Shown here piece by piece: positions 7,701-14,279 of a stretch of DNA of 17,830 nucleotides. The DNA comes from CAWDLX01 sp046728155 (GTDB lineage: Bacteria; Actinomycetota; Actinomycetes; Mycobacteriales; Micromonosporaceae), in assembly GCA_046728155.1 (NCBI GenBank), contig JBKPDY010000132.1, forward strand, positions 1 through 17,830, written 5' to 3'. Below the pieces are notes generated by a model that saw only the letters and a program-made list of their open reading frames with translations, was not told where the DNA came from and ran no database searches. The translations under genes and the position numbers were made by a program. Positions within the stretch are counted from its first letter, which is position 1. Each line of letters begins with the position of its first letter.

Positions 7701-9106
7701 CTCGAGACCAGCGCGACACCACGACCCGTACGTTGCAACGTCCGTACCGAGCTGGCGAGCCGGGAACCCCCGGCGACGGTGCCGTCCGCATGCGTTCGCC
7801 GGAGGACACCCGGCGGCGCGCCGGCGATGAAGACGCGCCCGACTTTGCGGGCGGCCACGGTCACGGCGGAGCACAGTGGATCGAGTTCGGCCTCGACACG
7901 CACCACCGCGACCAGGGTGCCCCGCCGGGTCAGGGCGAGCGTCTCGCCTCGCCGGAAGCCGTTCTGGCCGATGGCCGCGGCCAGCTCTTCCGACGTTGCC
8001 GCATCCAGTCGCGAAACCTCGGTCAGTGCCCAGCCGCCACGCTGTACGGGTTGCCGCACACGGCCGTCATCCAGTCGGACATCAGCCAGCAACGACGTCG
8101 CGCGACTGCGCACCTCCTCGGCCGAATCCCGCACCGCGACGAGGTCGGTGACGACAGGTCGCCCAGTGATCAACACCGATGCGTCGATGACCACTGTGTC
8201 GATCCGGTCCAGGCGTCGAAGCACCGACGGATCGCGCACGATGACGCCACGGCGGGCGAACACCCGTCCGAGCCGGCTCGCGTATGCCTCACGGCCAACC
8301 CGGGCAGCACGTGGCGACCCGACCGCCAGAGCACGAGCCGCCCGCCGGCGCCCACCGGGTAGCGTCAACAAGGCCGCGGCGGCGAGCAGGGTCACGGTGC
8401 TGATCCGTTGCGCGTAGTGCTCGACCGGCCCGTCAGGAAGCCTCACCGGTCGAACGAAGGAGGGTGCGGTGCCGCTTCGGCTTGCATCGGCATCGCGAAA
8501 CAGATCGTTCGCCCGGCGCGCCTGGGCGTCCCGGTGTGCCGATGCCTCCGACAGTTGCAGCAGGCGTAGGCCCGCGTCCGCTGCGCTTGTGAGCGTCGTC
8601 TGCGTCACAGCACCCACGGCCGACGATGTCAGCGCCATGTCCAACTCGGTCCCCACGGCGCCCAACTTCGCCTGCAGCCCTCGTCGCAGTCGTGGCAGGT
8701 GTTCGATGGCCGCCGTCAGCGCGGCCAGTTCGGCCGGCAGCGGGGGGAGGCGCAATACCCGACCGGCCAACCCGGCGCCGATTCCGACGAGATCGCCGCC
8801 GAACGCGAGCATGTTCGCCACCGACGGGCTGATGTCCCGCAGGCGGCTGATCGGTTCGCGTCGCGGGGTCGGCCGCTGCACTCGTCGAACCTCGTCGACG
8901 AGAACCGACAGCTTGACCCGGGCGGGATCGAAGCGAACAACCGCCTGCCCCAGCTTATCGTTGTACGCCGCCCATGAAACGCCATCCTTGGCCTCGAGGG
9001 CTTTCTCCACGCGGTCGCCAAGCGTCGCCGCGGGTTCGCCCTGAAGCGGACCACGTACGGCTATGTGTGCCAAGCCGTCGCGGGCCCAGGCATCGCGGAG
9101 GCTCAC
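4745..9106 (-). CDS. ctpI: CtpI-like cation-transporting P-type ATPase with degenerate N-terminal P-type module
   Basis: This membrane pump has 1453 aa from GTG 9106; the GTGA overlap with the upstream stop fixes the start. The C-terminal half is a complete P2-type ATPase: TGES at 747-750 (actuator), PEGLP at 860-864 (TM4 ion site), DKTGT with phospho-acceptor Asp903, KGAPE, MLTGDH, GDGAND with Asp1185, NLGE (Asn1251, Glu1254) in TM5 and NLMTD (1279-1283) in TM6. The PEGL and N..TD residues resemble Ca2+-type pumps, so a divalent cation is likely; the ion is not proven. Residues 14-72 look like an HMA fold without CxxC. Residues about 300-480 are a second, degenerate P-domain: DTVVIDASVL (Asp308) in place of DKTGT and SSRNDAALAAADCGIGI (Asn471, Asp472) in place of GDGANDA. 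The great length matches mycobacterial CtpI (about 1600 aa). Confidence 0.88.
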   Translation of the reverse strand: MSLRDAWARDGLAHIAVRGPLQGEPAATLGDRVEKALEAKDGVSWAAYNDKLGQAVVRFDPARVKLSVLVDEVRRVQRPTPRREPISRLRDISPSVANMLAFGGDLVGIGAGLAGRVLRLPPLPAELAALTAAIEHLPRLRRGLQAKLGAVGTELDMALTSSAVGAVTQTTLTSAADAGLRLLQLSEASAHRDAQARRANDLFRDADASRSGTAPSFVRPVRLPDGPVEHYAQRISTVTLLAAAALLTLPGGRRRAARALAVGSPRAARVGREAYASRLGRVFARRGVIVRDPSVLRRLDRIDTVVIDASVLITGRPVVTDLVAVRDSAEEVRSRATSLLADVRLDDGRVRQPVQRGGWALTEVSRLDAATSEELAAAIGQNGFRRGETLALTRRGTLVAVVRVEAELDPLCSAVTVAARKVGRVFIAGAPPGVLRRTHADGTVAGGSRLASSVRTLQRTGRGVALVSSRNDAALAAADCGIGIVTSAERRPPWGAHLLGGPGLDTAWLALESANLARQVSGRSSRVSLLGSVAGALLAIVDSHPRAGRRSLTAVAFAALVNLVGGAWSATDLSRRPVPVPENLLPWHALPVGEALRLLNASPDGLTDDQAQQRRASENGSHKDAERGLLSAAVAELNTPLTAPLAAGAGISAATGSTIDAALVLSAILANAFLSATQETTARRTLRRLAAASSMRVRVRRAGESRLISADELVPGDLVSFETGDAVPADCRVVSAAGLEMDESNLTGESTPVPKSEAPTLAMAIADRTSMVYAGTTVAAGSATAVVVAIGRSTEASRSEDMIIEDAPSGGVQARLRTMAAASIPASAAAAGGLLLAGMARGRLAESVNATVALAVAAIPEGLPFVATAAELSASKRLARHRILVRNPRAMEALGRADVICFDKTGTLTEGRIQLRSVSDGRSHGSVEAAGPQRRGIVAAALRASPLPNGGEMLPHATDRAVVAGAEHAGVDAADGFARWRMVRELPFEPGRGFHAVLGEVPTGQLISVKGAPEIVVPRCDTWRRDGRAQALRQTDRREIEAEVDRLAQQGMRVLAVAERTASRRRHLDAERVDRLELRGLLGLADAVRPTAAEAVRRLRSAGVRVVMLTGDHPSTAEAIGAELDLLDGGSLVTGSDIADAEPEEAILDSLVSKAAVFARVSPAHKVAVVRSLRRTGHTVAVTGDGANDAPAIRLSDVGIALGDQGTTAARQAADMIVLDGRIETIADGVIEGRAMWASVRDAVALLLGGNLGEVLFTVVSSALSSRSPLNARQILFVNLMTDLLPALAVAAKAPRRVTPEELTREGPESSLGTALTQEVARRAAATSLATTGAWLAARATGTRGRASSVAGASLVASQLAQTAVASRGDRAVLAAAGLSMVALAGTVQTPVVSQFFGSRPLGPLGWGIVVASAAAAAAMAGVPVERLHGFSRLVEHLSTAGERLLHSVNQSM

Positions 9107-9582
9107 GGCTTGACGACTCGAGGTCGGCGCCCCGCGCCCGTGCGTCCGGCGACCCAGACTCCGACGGCCACCGCGCCGGCGACTGGCCACTCCAACACCC
9201 CGGCCGCGGCCAACAAGCCCAGGGCCGAGTAGTACAGGAAGCGTTCCTTGGATGGCAGGTTCGCCCATGCCGCCTGGGCCACCCATCTCGTCTGGGCCTT
9301 GACGGCGTCCATGTCGGGAACGCGGGCGCGCAGCTCGGGCACCCGTACGTTCACCAACGGCACCGTCCCCCGCCCGCGACGGACCCGCTCCGTCGATCCC
9401 GGCCGGGCTGGAGCTGGCGCCCGTCGCGGCGATCGTCGCTGCGCGGTCGTCGTCGCAGATCTCTGAGCGGAAGCACGCGGCTGCCGTGATCGTGCTGTTC
9501 CCACGGGTTTGCGTGTGGTGGTCGCGGATTTGCGGGACGACTGTGCCCGGCGTGTCTCCGGAGGCTGCTGAGCTCTGGCCAT
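9103..9582 (-). CDS. small basic-tailed membrane protein, first gene of the P-type ATPase operon
   Basis: This 159-aa protein starts at ATG 9582 with a weak GGGGA upstream. Residues 1-75 are Arg/Ala/Pro/Thr-rich and probably disordered. Residues 80-108 are amphipathic, and residues 115-146 are hydrophobic (YYSALGLLAAAGVLEWPVAG, then AVAVGVWVAG), probably a helical hairpin in the membrane. The LEWPVA segment (130-135) and the flanking pattern match the protein encoded at 4289-4732, so the two are paralogues bracketing the ATPase. Its stop overlaps the ATPase start (GTGA, 9103-9106), so the two are translationally coupled and probably made in matched amounts. The function is inferred to be assembly, scaffolding or regulation of the pump. 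The name of the family is not known to me. Confidence 0.75.
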   Translation of the reverse strand: MARAQQPPETRRAQSSRKSATTTRKPVGTARSRQPRASAQRSATTTAQRRSPRRAPAPARPGSTERVRRGRGTVPLVNVRVPELRARVPDMDAVKAQTRWVAQAAWANLPSKERFLYYSALGLLAAAGVLEWPVAGAVAVGVWVAGRTGAGRRPRVVKP

Positions 9583-9634
9583 GTGCGATCACATCCCCAC
9601 GTGGCTGAGGCCTACCGGCGCTGCCGGCCGGCTG

Positions 9635-9648
9635 ATGCCTAAGGTCCC
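9635..9648 (-). promoter_or_regulatory. DosR/DevR-like box upstream of the ATPase operon
   Basis: The minus strand reads GGGACCTTAGGCAT here, about 60 bp before ATG 9582. The mycobacterial DosR core is GGGACTWWAGTCCC; this site keeps the left half and centre (GGGAC-TTAG) and loses the right half. A sister site at 10149-10162 has the same ten-base GGGACCTTAG. The match was made by eye. Confidence 0.4.
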
Positions 9649-9822
9649 TGACGTACCCCACCAATTGTCCGCTCGGCCGATCGCGGGCAGGCGCGAACGG
9701 ACACAATCACGCGCGCCACCGAAGTCCGGGCGGGAGGCGATCGCGACGAGGTAGCCACGGCAGGAGGGCCTCCGGTAGGCGACGATGGACGGGTAGTAGG
9801 CAAATCAATGAAGGAGCAGACC

Positions 9823-10110
9823 ATGACGTTGTCCCATCCGAACTGGAACGAACTCGGCGAACGGCTCGAGGCGCTGGCGCTGAAACTGAAGATGCACATG
9901 GAGCAGTCGGGTCCCGGTGAGCTTCCGACCACATTGAACGGTCTCCGCACCGCCGTTTCGGACGCCTTCGAGGCTGCTGGCAACGCCGTCCGGGACGAGG
10001 CCGTGCGCGCCGATATCAAGGAGGCCGGGCGTCTCCTCGCGGACGCGGTATCGACCACACTCGCCAGAGCGTCCGGTCAGGTCAAAGAGATCATCGATCG
10101 CCGACCGTAG
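9823..10110 (+). CDS. small helical hypothetical protein
   Basis: This 95-aa protein is divergent from the ATPase operon. ATG 9823 is chosen over ATG 9808 because AAGGAG (9811-9816) sits 6 nt before it. The sequence is almost entirely amphipathic helix with heptad-like spacing (LGERLEALALKLKMHMEQSG, then LRTAVSDAFEAAGNAVRDEAV and GRLLADAVSTTLARASGQV). There are no membrane segments, cysteines or recognised motifs. It resembles short actinobacterial proteins of unknown function found beside stress genes; that is a recollection, not a search result. A helical bundle or a membrane-surface oligomer is plausible. The 140-bp gap to the next gene contains a DosR-like box, so the next gene probably has its own promoter. 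Confidence 0.7.
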   Translation: MTLSHPNWNELGERLEALALKLKMHMEQSGPGELPTTLNGLRTAVSDAFEAAGNAVRDEAVRADIKEAGRLLADAVSTTLARASGQVKEIIDRRP

Positions 10111-10148
10111 CCACCGTCAACTTTAAGGACCTGTGGCGGGCGGTCTCC

Positions 10149-10162
10149 GGGACCTTAGCCCC
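10149..10162 (+). promoter_or_regulatory. DosR/DevR-like box upstream of the two-TM membrane protein gene
   Basis: GGGACCTTAGCCCC matches the DosR core GGGACTWWAGTCCC at all but two positions, both T-to-C changes in symmetric places, so the palindromic layout is kept. It lies about 95 bp before ATG 10251. A weak -10 (CATATC, 10190-10195) would place the box near -46, a normal distance for an activator. Confidence 0.5.
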
Positions 10163-10250
10163 CTGATGATTGCCGTCGGCCCGCCTGACCATATCGGTGG
10201 GCAGGCACTGGCCCAGCCGGGCGGGGAACAGTGCGAGAGGAGGAACTCCC

Positions 10251-10841
10251 ATGCGCCGCAGGACATTCGACATCGTTCTGTCGTCGGTTGGTGCCGTGCT
10301 CACACTTGTGCTGTTGGTCGCCGGCGGCCTGCTGATGTGGGGCTACAGCTTCACCAACTCAAGCGTGCGAGACCAACTGGCCGCACAGCAGATCTACTTC
10401 CCCCAGACCGGTAGCGACGCGGTCAAGTCGCCGGAGATCGGTCCGTACTTTAACCAGTACGCCGGCCAGCAACTCACCACCGGCGCCCAGGCGGAGGCCT
10501 ACGCCGACCACTTCATCGCGGTACACCTCAAGTCCGTCGCCGGCGGCAAGACCTACGCTCAGGTCAGCGCCGCGGCGATTGCGGACCCGACCAACGCCCA
10601 GCTGCAGGCCCAGGCGAACACGCTGTTCAAGGGTGAGACCCTGCGAGGGCTGCTCCTCAACGCGTACGCGTTCTGGAAGGTCGGCCAGATCGCCCTCTAC
10701 GCCGGAATCGTAGCCTTCGCCGGCGCCGCCGCGATGCTACTGCTGACTATCCTCGGCCTCTTCCACCTGCGCCGGGTACCTCCGGAGGCCGAGGTGTTCG
10801 CAGGTACGAGGTCACGGGAGGCGGTGCCGTCGACGACCTGA
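10251..10841 (+). CDS. hypothetical two-TM membrane protein with extracytoplasmic domain
   Basis: This 196-aa protein starts at ATG 10251, fixed by AGAGGAGG 7 nt upstream. Residues 8-32 (IVLSSVGAVLTLVLLVAGGL and on) form the first transmembrane helix after a basic MRRRTFD start. Residues 145-171 (QIALYAGIVAFAGAAAMLLL and on) form the second. The roughly 110 residues between them are polar (FTNSSVRDQLAAQQIYFPQTG, then FNQYAGQQLTTGAQAEAYADHF) and predicted outside the membrane. The short Arg/Pro/Glu-rich tail is cytosolic. There are no cysteines or catalytic motifs. I do not recognise the family by name. Its DosR-like box and position next to the ATPase operon suggest a stress or dormancy role. 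Confidence 0.75.
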   Translation: MRRRTFDIVLSSVGAVLTLVLLVAGGLLMWGYSFTNSSVRDQLAAQQIYFPQTGSDAVKSPEIGPYFNQYAGQQLTTGAQAEAYADHFIAVHLKSVAGGKTYAQVSAAAIADPTNAQLQAQANTLFKGETLRGLLLNAYAFWKVGQIALYAGIVAFAGAAAMLLLTILGLFHLRRVPPEAEVFAGTRSREAVPSTT

Positions 10842-10853
10842 CCCACTGCAAGC

Positions 10854-10895
10854 AGGGGCACCCTATTGGCGTTTTGACGCAAGTAGGGTGCCCCT
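10854..10895. terminator. bidirectional terminator between convergent genes
   Basis: AGGGGCACCCTA (10854-10865) and TAGGGTGCCCCT (10884-10895) form a perfect 12-bp stem, continued by inner GCG/CGC pairing around a TTTTGA loop. It sits 12 nt after the plus-strand stop and 8 nt after the minus-strand permease stop, so it probably ends both transcripts. Confidence 0.85.
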
Positions 10896-10903
10896 ATTGT
10901 TCG

Positions 10904-12505
10904 TCAGAGGATCGGTACGTCGCGGCGCCGGAAGCCAACGAGGCCCGCGCCGATGAGGCCAGCGGCGAGGAGGGTCAGCCAGACCACCGGGGCGGCGCTC
11001 ACCTCGCCGCCCGGCAGCCTCGGCACATGCGCGTACGGTGAAATGTTCATGATCCATTGAGGCAGCTTGAAGAGCGGGCCGAACTCGCCGAGGAACAAGA
11101 ACGCGATCAGCGCGACCCAGCCGACCACGCCCGCCCGCGGCGCGAGCCCGAACGCGGCGGCCGCGATGCCGGTGAGTACCCAGACCGCGGGCAACCGAAC
11201 CGCCGCCGCGGCGAAGACCCGGCCGAAGTCGCCGGGGTCGCCCGTCTGAGCGGCGTAGCTCAGACCAGCGGCGAGACCAGCGGCAACCATGATCGTGGCC
11301 GTGCCGAGAAGCGCGATCGCGATATGGCTCCACGCCCAGGAAACCCGGCTCACGCCGGTGGCGAGCACCGGCTCGGCCCGCAGTTCGCTCTCCTCCGACC
11401 GCAACCGCAGCACCACCTGGATGCCGTACGCCGAGAGGATCACCCCCATCAGCCCGAGTTCGGTGGACATGAACGCGTCAGTCAGGCCTTCGACCCCTCC
11501 GAGCCGCTGGACCAGATCCCTCGCTCCAGGACTCTCCATGAAGCTGCCGATGTTCGTCGCGATATTGCCGAACACCAGACCGAGGAGAACGAACGCGATC
11601 GTCCAGCCGACGAGCAGGCCCCGCTGCAGCCGCCAGGCGAGCCCCAGCGCGCTGCCGAGGCTACGGCCGGCGTCCGCCGGGCCGGGACGATCGCGCAACA
11701 GGCCGGCGCCATGGTCGCGCCGCGCGACGAGGGCGAACGCCACCGTGGTGAGAATGACGAGGAGCGCGACCGGCATGGCCAGAACCAACCACCGGTCGCC
11801 CTGGTACGGGCGTACCTGCTGACCCCATCCGATCGGGGAGAGCCAGCGCAGCCACGTGGCTCCACCGGCTCCCGCGGTGTCTCCGATGGCACGGAGCACG
11901 TACGCGACACCGAGGAACGCCATCGCGATACCGATCGCCGCACGGGCACTCGAGGTCAGTTGAGCGGCGACGGCGGCGACGCCGGCGAAGGCGATCCCGA
12001 TGCTCGCCCACGCCAGGCCGAAGGCGATCGAGCCGGACGCGGGGAGTCCAGCCCTGATCAGGCCGAGGGCGGTGAGCACAGCGAGCAGCAGGTTGGCGGC
12101 GACCGTGACGATCAGCGCGGCCGCGAGCGGGGCTTGCCGGCCGACGACAGTCGAGCCTACGAGCTCGAGCCGCCCGGCCTCCTCCTCGGCCCGCGTGTGG
12201 CGGACCACGAGCAGGGTCGCCAGTACCGCCACCAGGGCTCCGCCGAAGGCACCCAACTTGATCATGGCCAGGGCACCGAGCGATGACTCGTCGTAGATCA
12301 GCCCGTACAGCGCCACCAGCGACGGCGTCTTGTTGATGCTGGCCGCTGCCTGGATCCTTTCCGCGACCGTGCCGTACAGCCCGACGGTCGCGGACGCCGA
12401 ACCGGCGGCCACCACCACGAAGATCAGAATCCATACCGAGAGCATGACCCGGTCGCGACGAAGCGCTAGCCGCACCAGCGAGCCGGTACCGATCAGCGAG
12501 CTCAT
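10904..12505 (-). CDS. ABC transporter permease, polyketide-antibiotic-exporter type (ABC-2)
   Basis: This 533-aa protein has about twelve hydrophobic helices, a length and profile typical of COG3559-type exporter permeases. ATG 12505 is the start: it overlaps the stop of the ATPase gene (ATGA, 12502-12505), and the frame further upstream is only shadow coding. The protein is an internal tandem duplication. After helix 3 of each half comes a cytosolic motif: HTRAEEEAGRLELVGSTVVG near 104-124 and RLRSEESELRAEPVLATGVS in the second half, sharing E-E-x3-R-x-E. These probably contact the ATPase as coupling helices. With the ATPase it should form a 1:2 exporter for a hydrophobic compound or antibiotic; the substrate is unknown. 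There is no biosynthetic cluster in view, so self-resistance or detoxification is more likely than product export. Confidence 0.85.
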   Translation of the reverse strand: MSSLIGTGSLVRLALRRDRVMLSVWILIFVVVAAGSASATVGLYGTVAERIQAAASINKTPSLVALYGLIYDESSLGALAMIKLGAFGGALVAVLATLLVVRHTRAEEEAGRLELVGSTVVGRQAPLAAALIVTVAANLLLAVLTALGLIRAGLPASGSIAFGLAWASIGIAFAGVAAVAAQLTSSARAAIGIAMAFLGVAYVLRAIGDTAGAGGATWLRWLSPIGWGQQVRPYQGDRWLVLAMPVALLVILTTVAFALVARRDHGAGLLRDRPGPADAGRSLGSALGLAWRLQRGLLVGWTIAFVLLGLVFGNIATNIGSFMESPGARDLVQRLGGVEGLTDAFMSTELGLMGVILSAYGIQVVLRLRSEESELRAEPVLATGVSRVSWAWSHIAIALLGTATIMVAAGLAAGLSYAAQTGDPGDFGRVFAAAAVRLPAVWVLTGIAAAAFGLAPRAGVVGWVALIAFLFLGEFGPLFKLPQWIMNISPYAHVPRLPGGEVSAAPVVWLTLLAAGLIGAGLVGFRRRDVPIL

Positions 12506-13440
12506 GACCGCACCCCCGCGGTGGGACGCCTTGCGCCACTGGCCAGGTCGTCCTGGTAATGGCGAAGGAACAGTTCCTCCAGCGTGGGCGGCTGGCTGAC
12601 CAGACTGCGTATCCCGACCGACATGAGCTGTCGCAGCACCGCGTCGAGCCGGCCGGTGTCGGCCTCGAATCGAACCCGGGTGCCCTCGACCTGCAGGTTG
12701 TGTACGCCGCTCAGGGTGCTCAGTCCGTTGGGCTCGCCGGCGAGGTCGGCCGCGATGGACGTACGGGTGAGATGACGCATGTCGGCGAGCGTGCCGGTCT
12801 CCACGGCCCGTCCGAGCCGAATGATGGTTACCCGGTCGCAGAGCGCTTCGACCTCGGCGAGGATGTGGCTGGAGAGCAGGACTGTACGCCCGCGCGAGCG
12901 CTCCTCGTTGACGCACTGCTGGAAGACCTCCTCCATCAGCGGGTCGAGACCGGTGGTCGGCTCGTCCAGAATCAACAGCTCCACGTCGGACGCGAGGGCC
13001 GCCACCAGGCCGACCTTCTGCTTGTTGCCCTTGGAGTAGGCGCGCCCCTTCTTCGTGGGGTCGAGATCGAACCGCTCCAGGAGCTCATGGCGACGCTGAC
13101 GGTTCAGCCCGCCCCTCATCCGACCGAGCATGTCGATGACCTCGCCGCCGGTCAGATTCGGCCACAGTGTCACGTCGCCGGGCACGTACGCCAGCCGCTT
13201 GTGCAACGCGGCCGCGTCGCGCCAGGGATCGCCGCCGAGTAGGCGAGCCTCGCCCGAGTCGGCGCGCAGCAGGCCGAGCAGCACGCGGATCGTCGTTGTC
13301 TTGCCCGATCCGTTCGGGCCAAGGAAACCGTGCACCTCACCGGTGTCCACGCTCAGGTCCAGCCCGTCCAGTGCCCGGGTGCGGCCGAAGGTCTTCACCA
13401 GGTTGGCTACCGAGATCGCGGTGTCGGTCCGCGCATTCAT
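12502..13440 (-). CDS. ABC transporter ATP-binding protein
   Basis: This 312-aa protein starts at ATG 13440 with AGGAG 5-7 nt upstream. Walker A is GPNGSGKT (41-48), the signature loop is YSKGNKQKV (135-143; this subfamily uses YSKGN in place of LSGGQ), Walker B is LLILDEP (155-161), the D-loop TTGLD follows, and the H-loop His is in SSH (190-192). A C-terminal domain of about 90 residues (220-312) is the regulatory extension common in drug-exporter ATPases. It powers the permease encoded next, whose start overlaps its stop. The regulator gene lies 25 nt upstream in the same direction, so the three form one operon. Confidence 0.93.
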   Translation of the reverse strand: MNARTDTAISVANLVKTFGRTRALDGLDLSVDTGEVHGFLGPNGSGKTTTIRVLLGLLRADSGEARLLGGDPWRDAAALHKRLAYVPGDVTLWPNLTGGEVIDMLGRMRGGLNRQRRHELLERFDLDPTKKGRAYSKGNKQKVGLVAALASDVELLILDEPTTGLDPLMEEVFQQCVNEERSRGRTVLLSSHILAEVEALCDRVTIIRLGRAVETGTLADMRHLTRTSIAADLAGEPNGLSTLSGVHNLQVEGTRVRFEADTGRLDAVLRQLMSVGIRSLVSQPPTLEELFLRHYQDDLASGARRPTAGVRS

Positions 13441-13465
13441 CGAGACTCCTCGTTGTGTGTAGCTG

Positions 13466-13969
13466 TCAATCGGTTCGAGATGCCGCGCGTTCGTCGCGGG
13501 CCTTCTTGCGGTACTCGTCCCACCGCCGGGCCAGCACCTCGCCGTATTCCGTCTCGACGAAGGCGAAGAAGTCCCGCATCTCCTGCAGCCGCTCGCGCTG
13601 GGTGGGCCGATCGGGTCCGAAATGTGCCAAGCCATAGTCAGCCGCGGCCGCGCCGGACGCGAGCCGGGCGACCCGCGCCCGCAGGACCTGCGCCCAACCG
13701 CCGGATCTGAGTTGGTAGTGATGCTGGCGGGAACCCGGCACCGGCACGCGCTCGACCATCTGGGCCTGCTCGAGCTGCCGCACGACGGTACTGATCGACG
13801 CCTTGCTCACGCCCAGCGCGATGGCCATCTCAGTGATCGACTGGTGTCCGGGATCGGATACGGTGAGCCAGCCGTAGATCAAGCCCATGATCCGCGTTCC
13901 GCCGAGCCCTTCGAAGAACAAGGCCATGCGTTCGGCGAACTCACGTTCAATCGCCACTGCCCGCGACAC
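13466..13969 (-). CDS. GbsR/MarR-like winged-helix transcriptional regulator
   Basis: This 167-aa protein starts at GTG 13969, behind GGGGA; the frame is open further upstream to 14155 but crosses the promoter and palindrome there and has no family-like sequence. The start fits the family N-terminus EREFAERMALFFEGLGGTRI (9-28). A winged helix follows: ITEMAIALGVSKASISTVVRQLEQ (45-68) is the helix-turn-helix and VERVPVPGSRQHHYQLR (72-88) the wing. Residues 125-165 form a charged C-terminal dimerisation helix. Such regulators sit upstream of ABC exporters and repress them. The palindrome at 13993-14012, between its candidate promoter and its start, suggests autoregulation. There are no Cys or obvious metal ligands, so the effector is probably a small molecule. 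Confidence 0.85.
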   Translation of the reverse strand: MSRAVAIEREFAERMALFFEGLGGTRIMGLIYGWLTVSDPGHQSITEMAIALGVSKASISTVVRQLEQAQMVERVPVPGSRQHHYQLRSGGWAQVLRARVARLASGAAAADYGLAHFGPDRPTQRERLQEMRDFFAFVETEYGEVLARRWDEYRKKARDERAASRTD

Positions 13970-13992
13970 TTCATCCCCGGTTGCGTACGAGT

Positions 13993-14020
13993 TGTTCAAA
14001 ACGTACTGAACATAGTGTAC
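13993..14020 (-). promoter_or_regulatory. palindromic operator and promoter for the GbsR-ABC operon
   Basis: TGTTCA (13993-13998) and TGAACA (14007-14012) are inverted arms around AAACGTAC, which itself contains the palindrome ACGT. GTAC recurs at 13985-13988, 14003-14006 and 14017-14020. On the minus strand TACACT (14019-14014) is a plausible -10 that abuts the palindrome. This is where a self-repressing regulator would bind. The rest of the 310-bp gap up to 14280 shows no other gene or strong signal apart from the ribosome site GGGGAG at 14268-14273. Confidence 0.5.
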
Positions 14021-14279
14021 GCCGACCTGGGCCGGCGCGGAAGGGGCGGATGTCCACAACGGATGGAGCCGATATGCCCTGCTCGCCCGACTTGTCAGGC
14101 CGCCGGCGTTGCCGTCGCACCAGTCACCACCGAATGCCACCAGAGTCCTGAACACCCGGATTCAACGATAAGTCCGTTCGGTGTTAGGGATTTGCGTGTG
14201 TCGCGGCCATGTCGGGCGGCGTTAGCATCTGTCGATCAGCCTATCGATCCAGAACTCGGCAGAGGATGGGGAGTCGAGG

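Noticed and set aside
9107..9706. Extension of the ATPase frame by 200 codons to 9706
   Set aside because: The extension overlaps the upstream membrane-protein gene in another frame and has no family-like sequence; the GTGA overlap at 9103-9106 gives a natural start.
9665..9715. ATTGT and ACAAT arms in the divergent gap (ATTGTCCG with CGGACACAAT)
   Set aside because: The arms are about 35 bp apart, not perfectly matched and not positioned with a clear promoter.
11057..12286. A 409-codon plus-strand open frame
   Set aside because: It lies opposite the permease, is rich in Arg/Asp/Glu/Gln as expected for antisense of a hydrophobic gene in high-GC DNA, and has no recognisable domain.
12506..12916. 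Extension of the permease frame to 12916
   Set aside because: It overlaps the ATP-binding protein gene with its Walker motifs intact and reads as Arg/His/Pro-rich shadow; ATG 12505 is coupled through ATGA.
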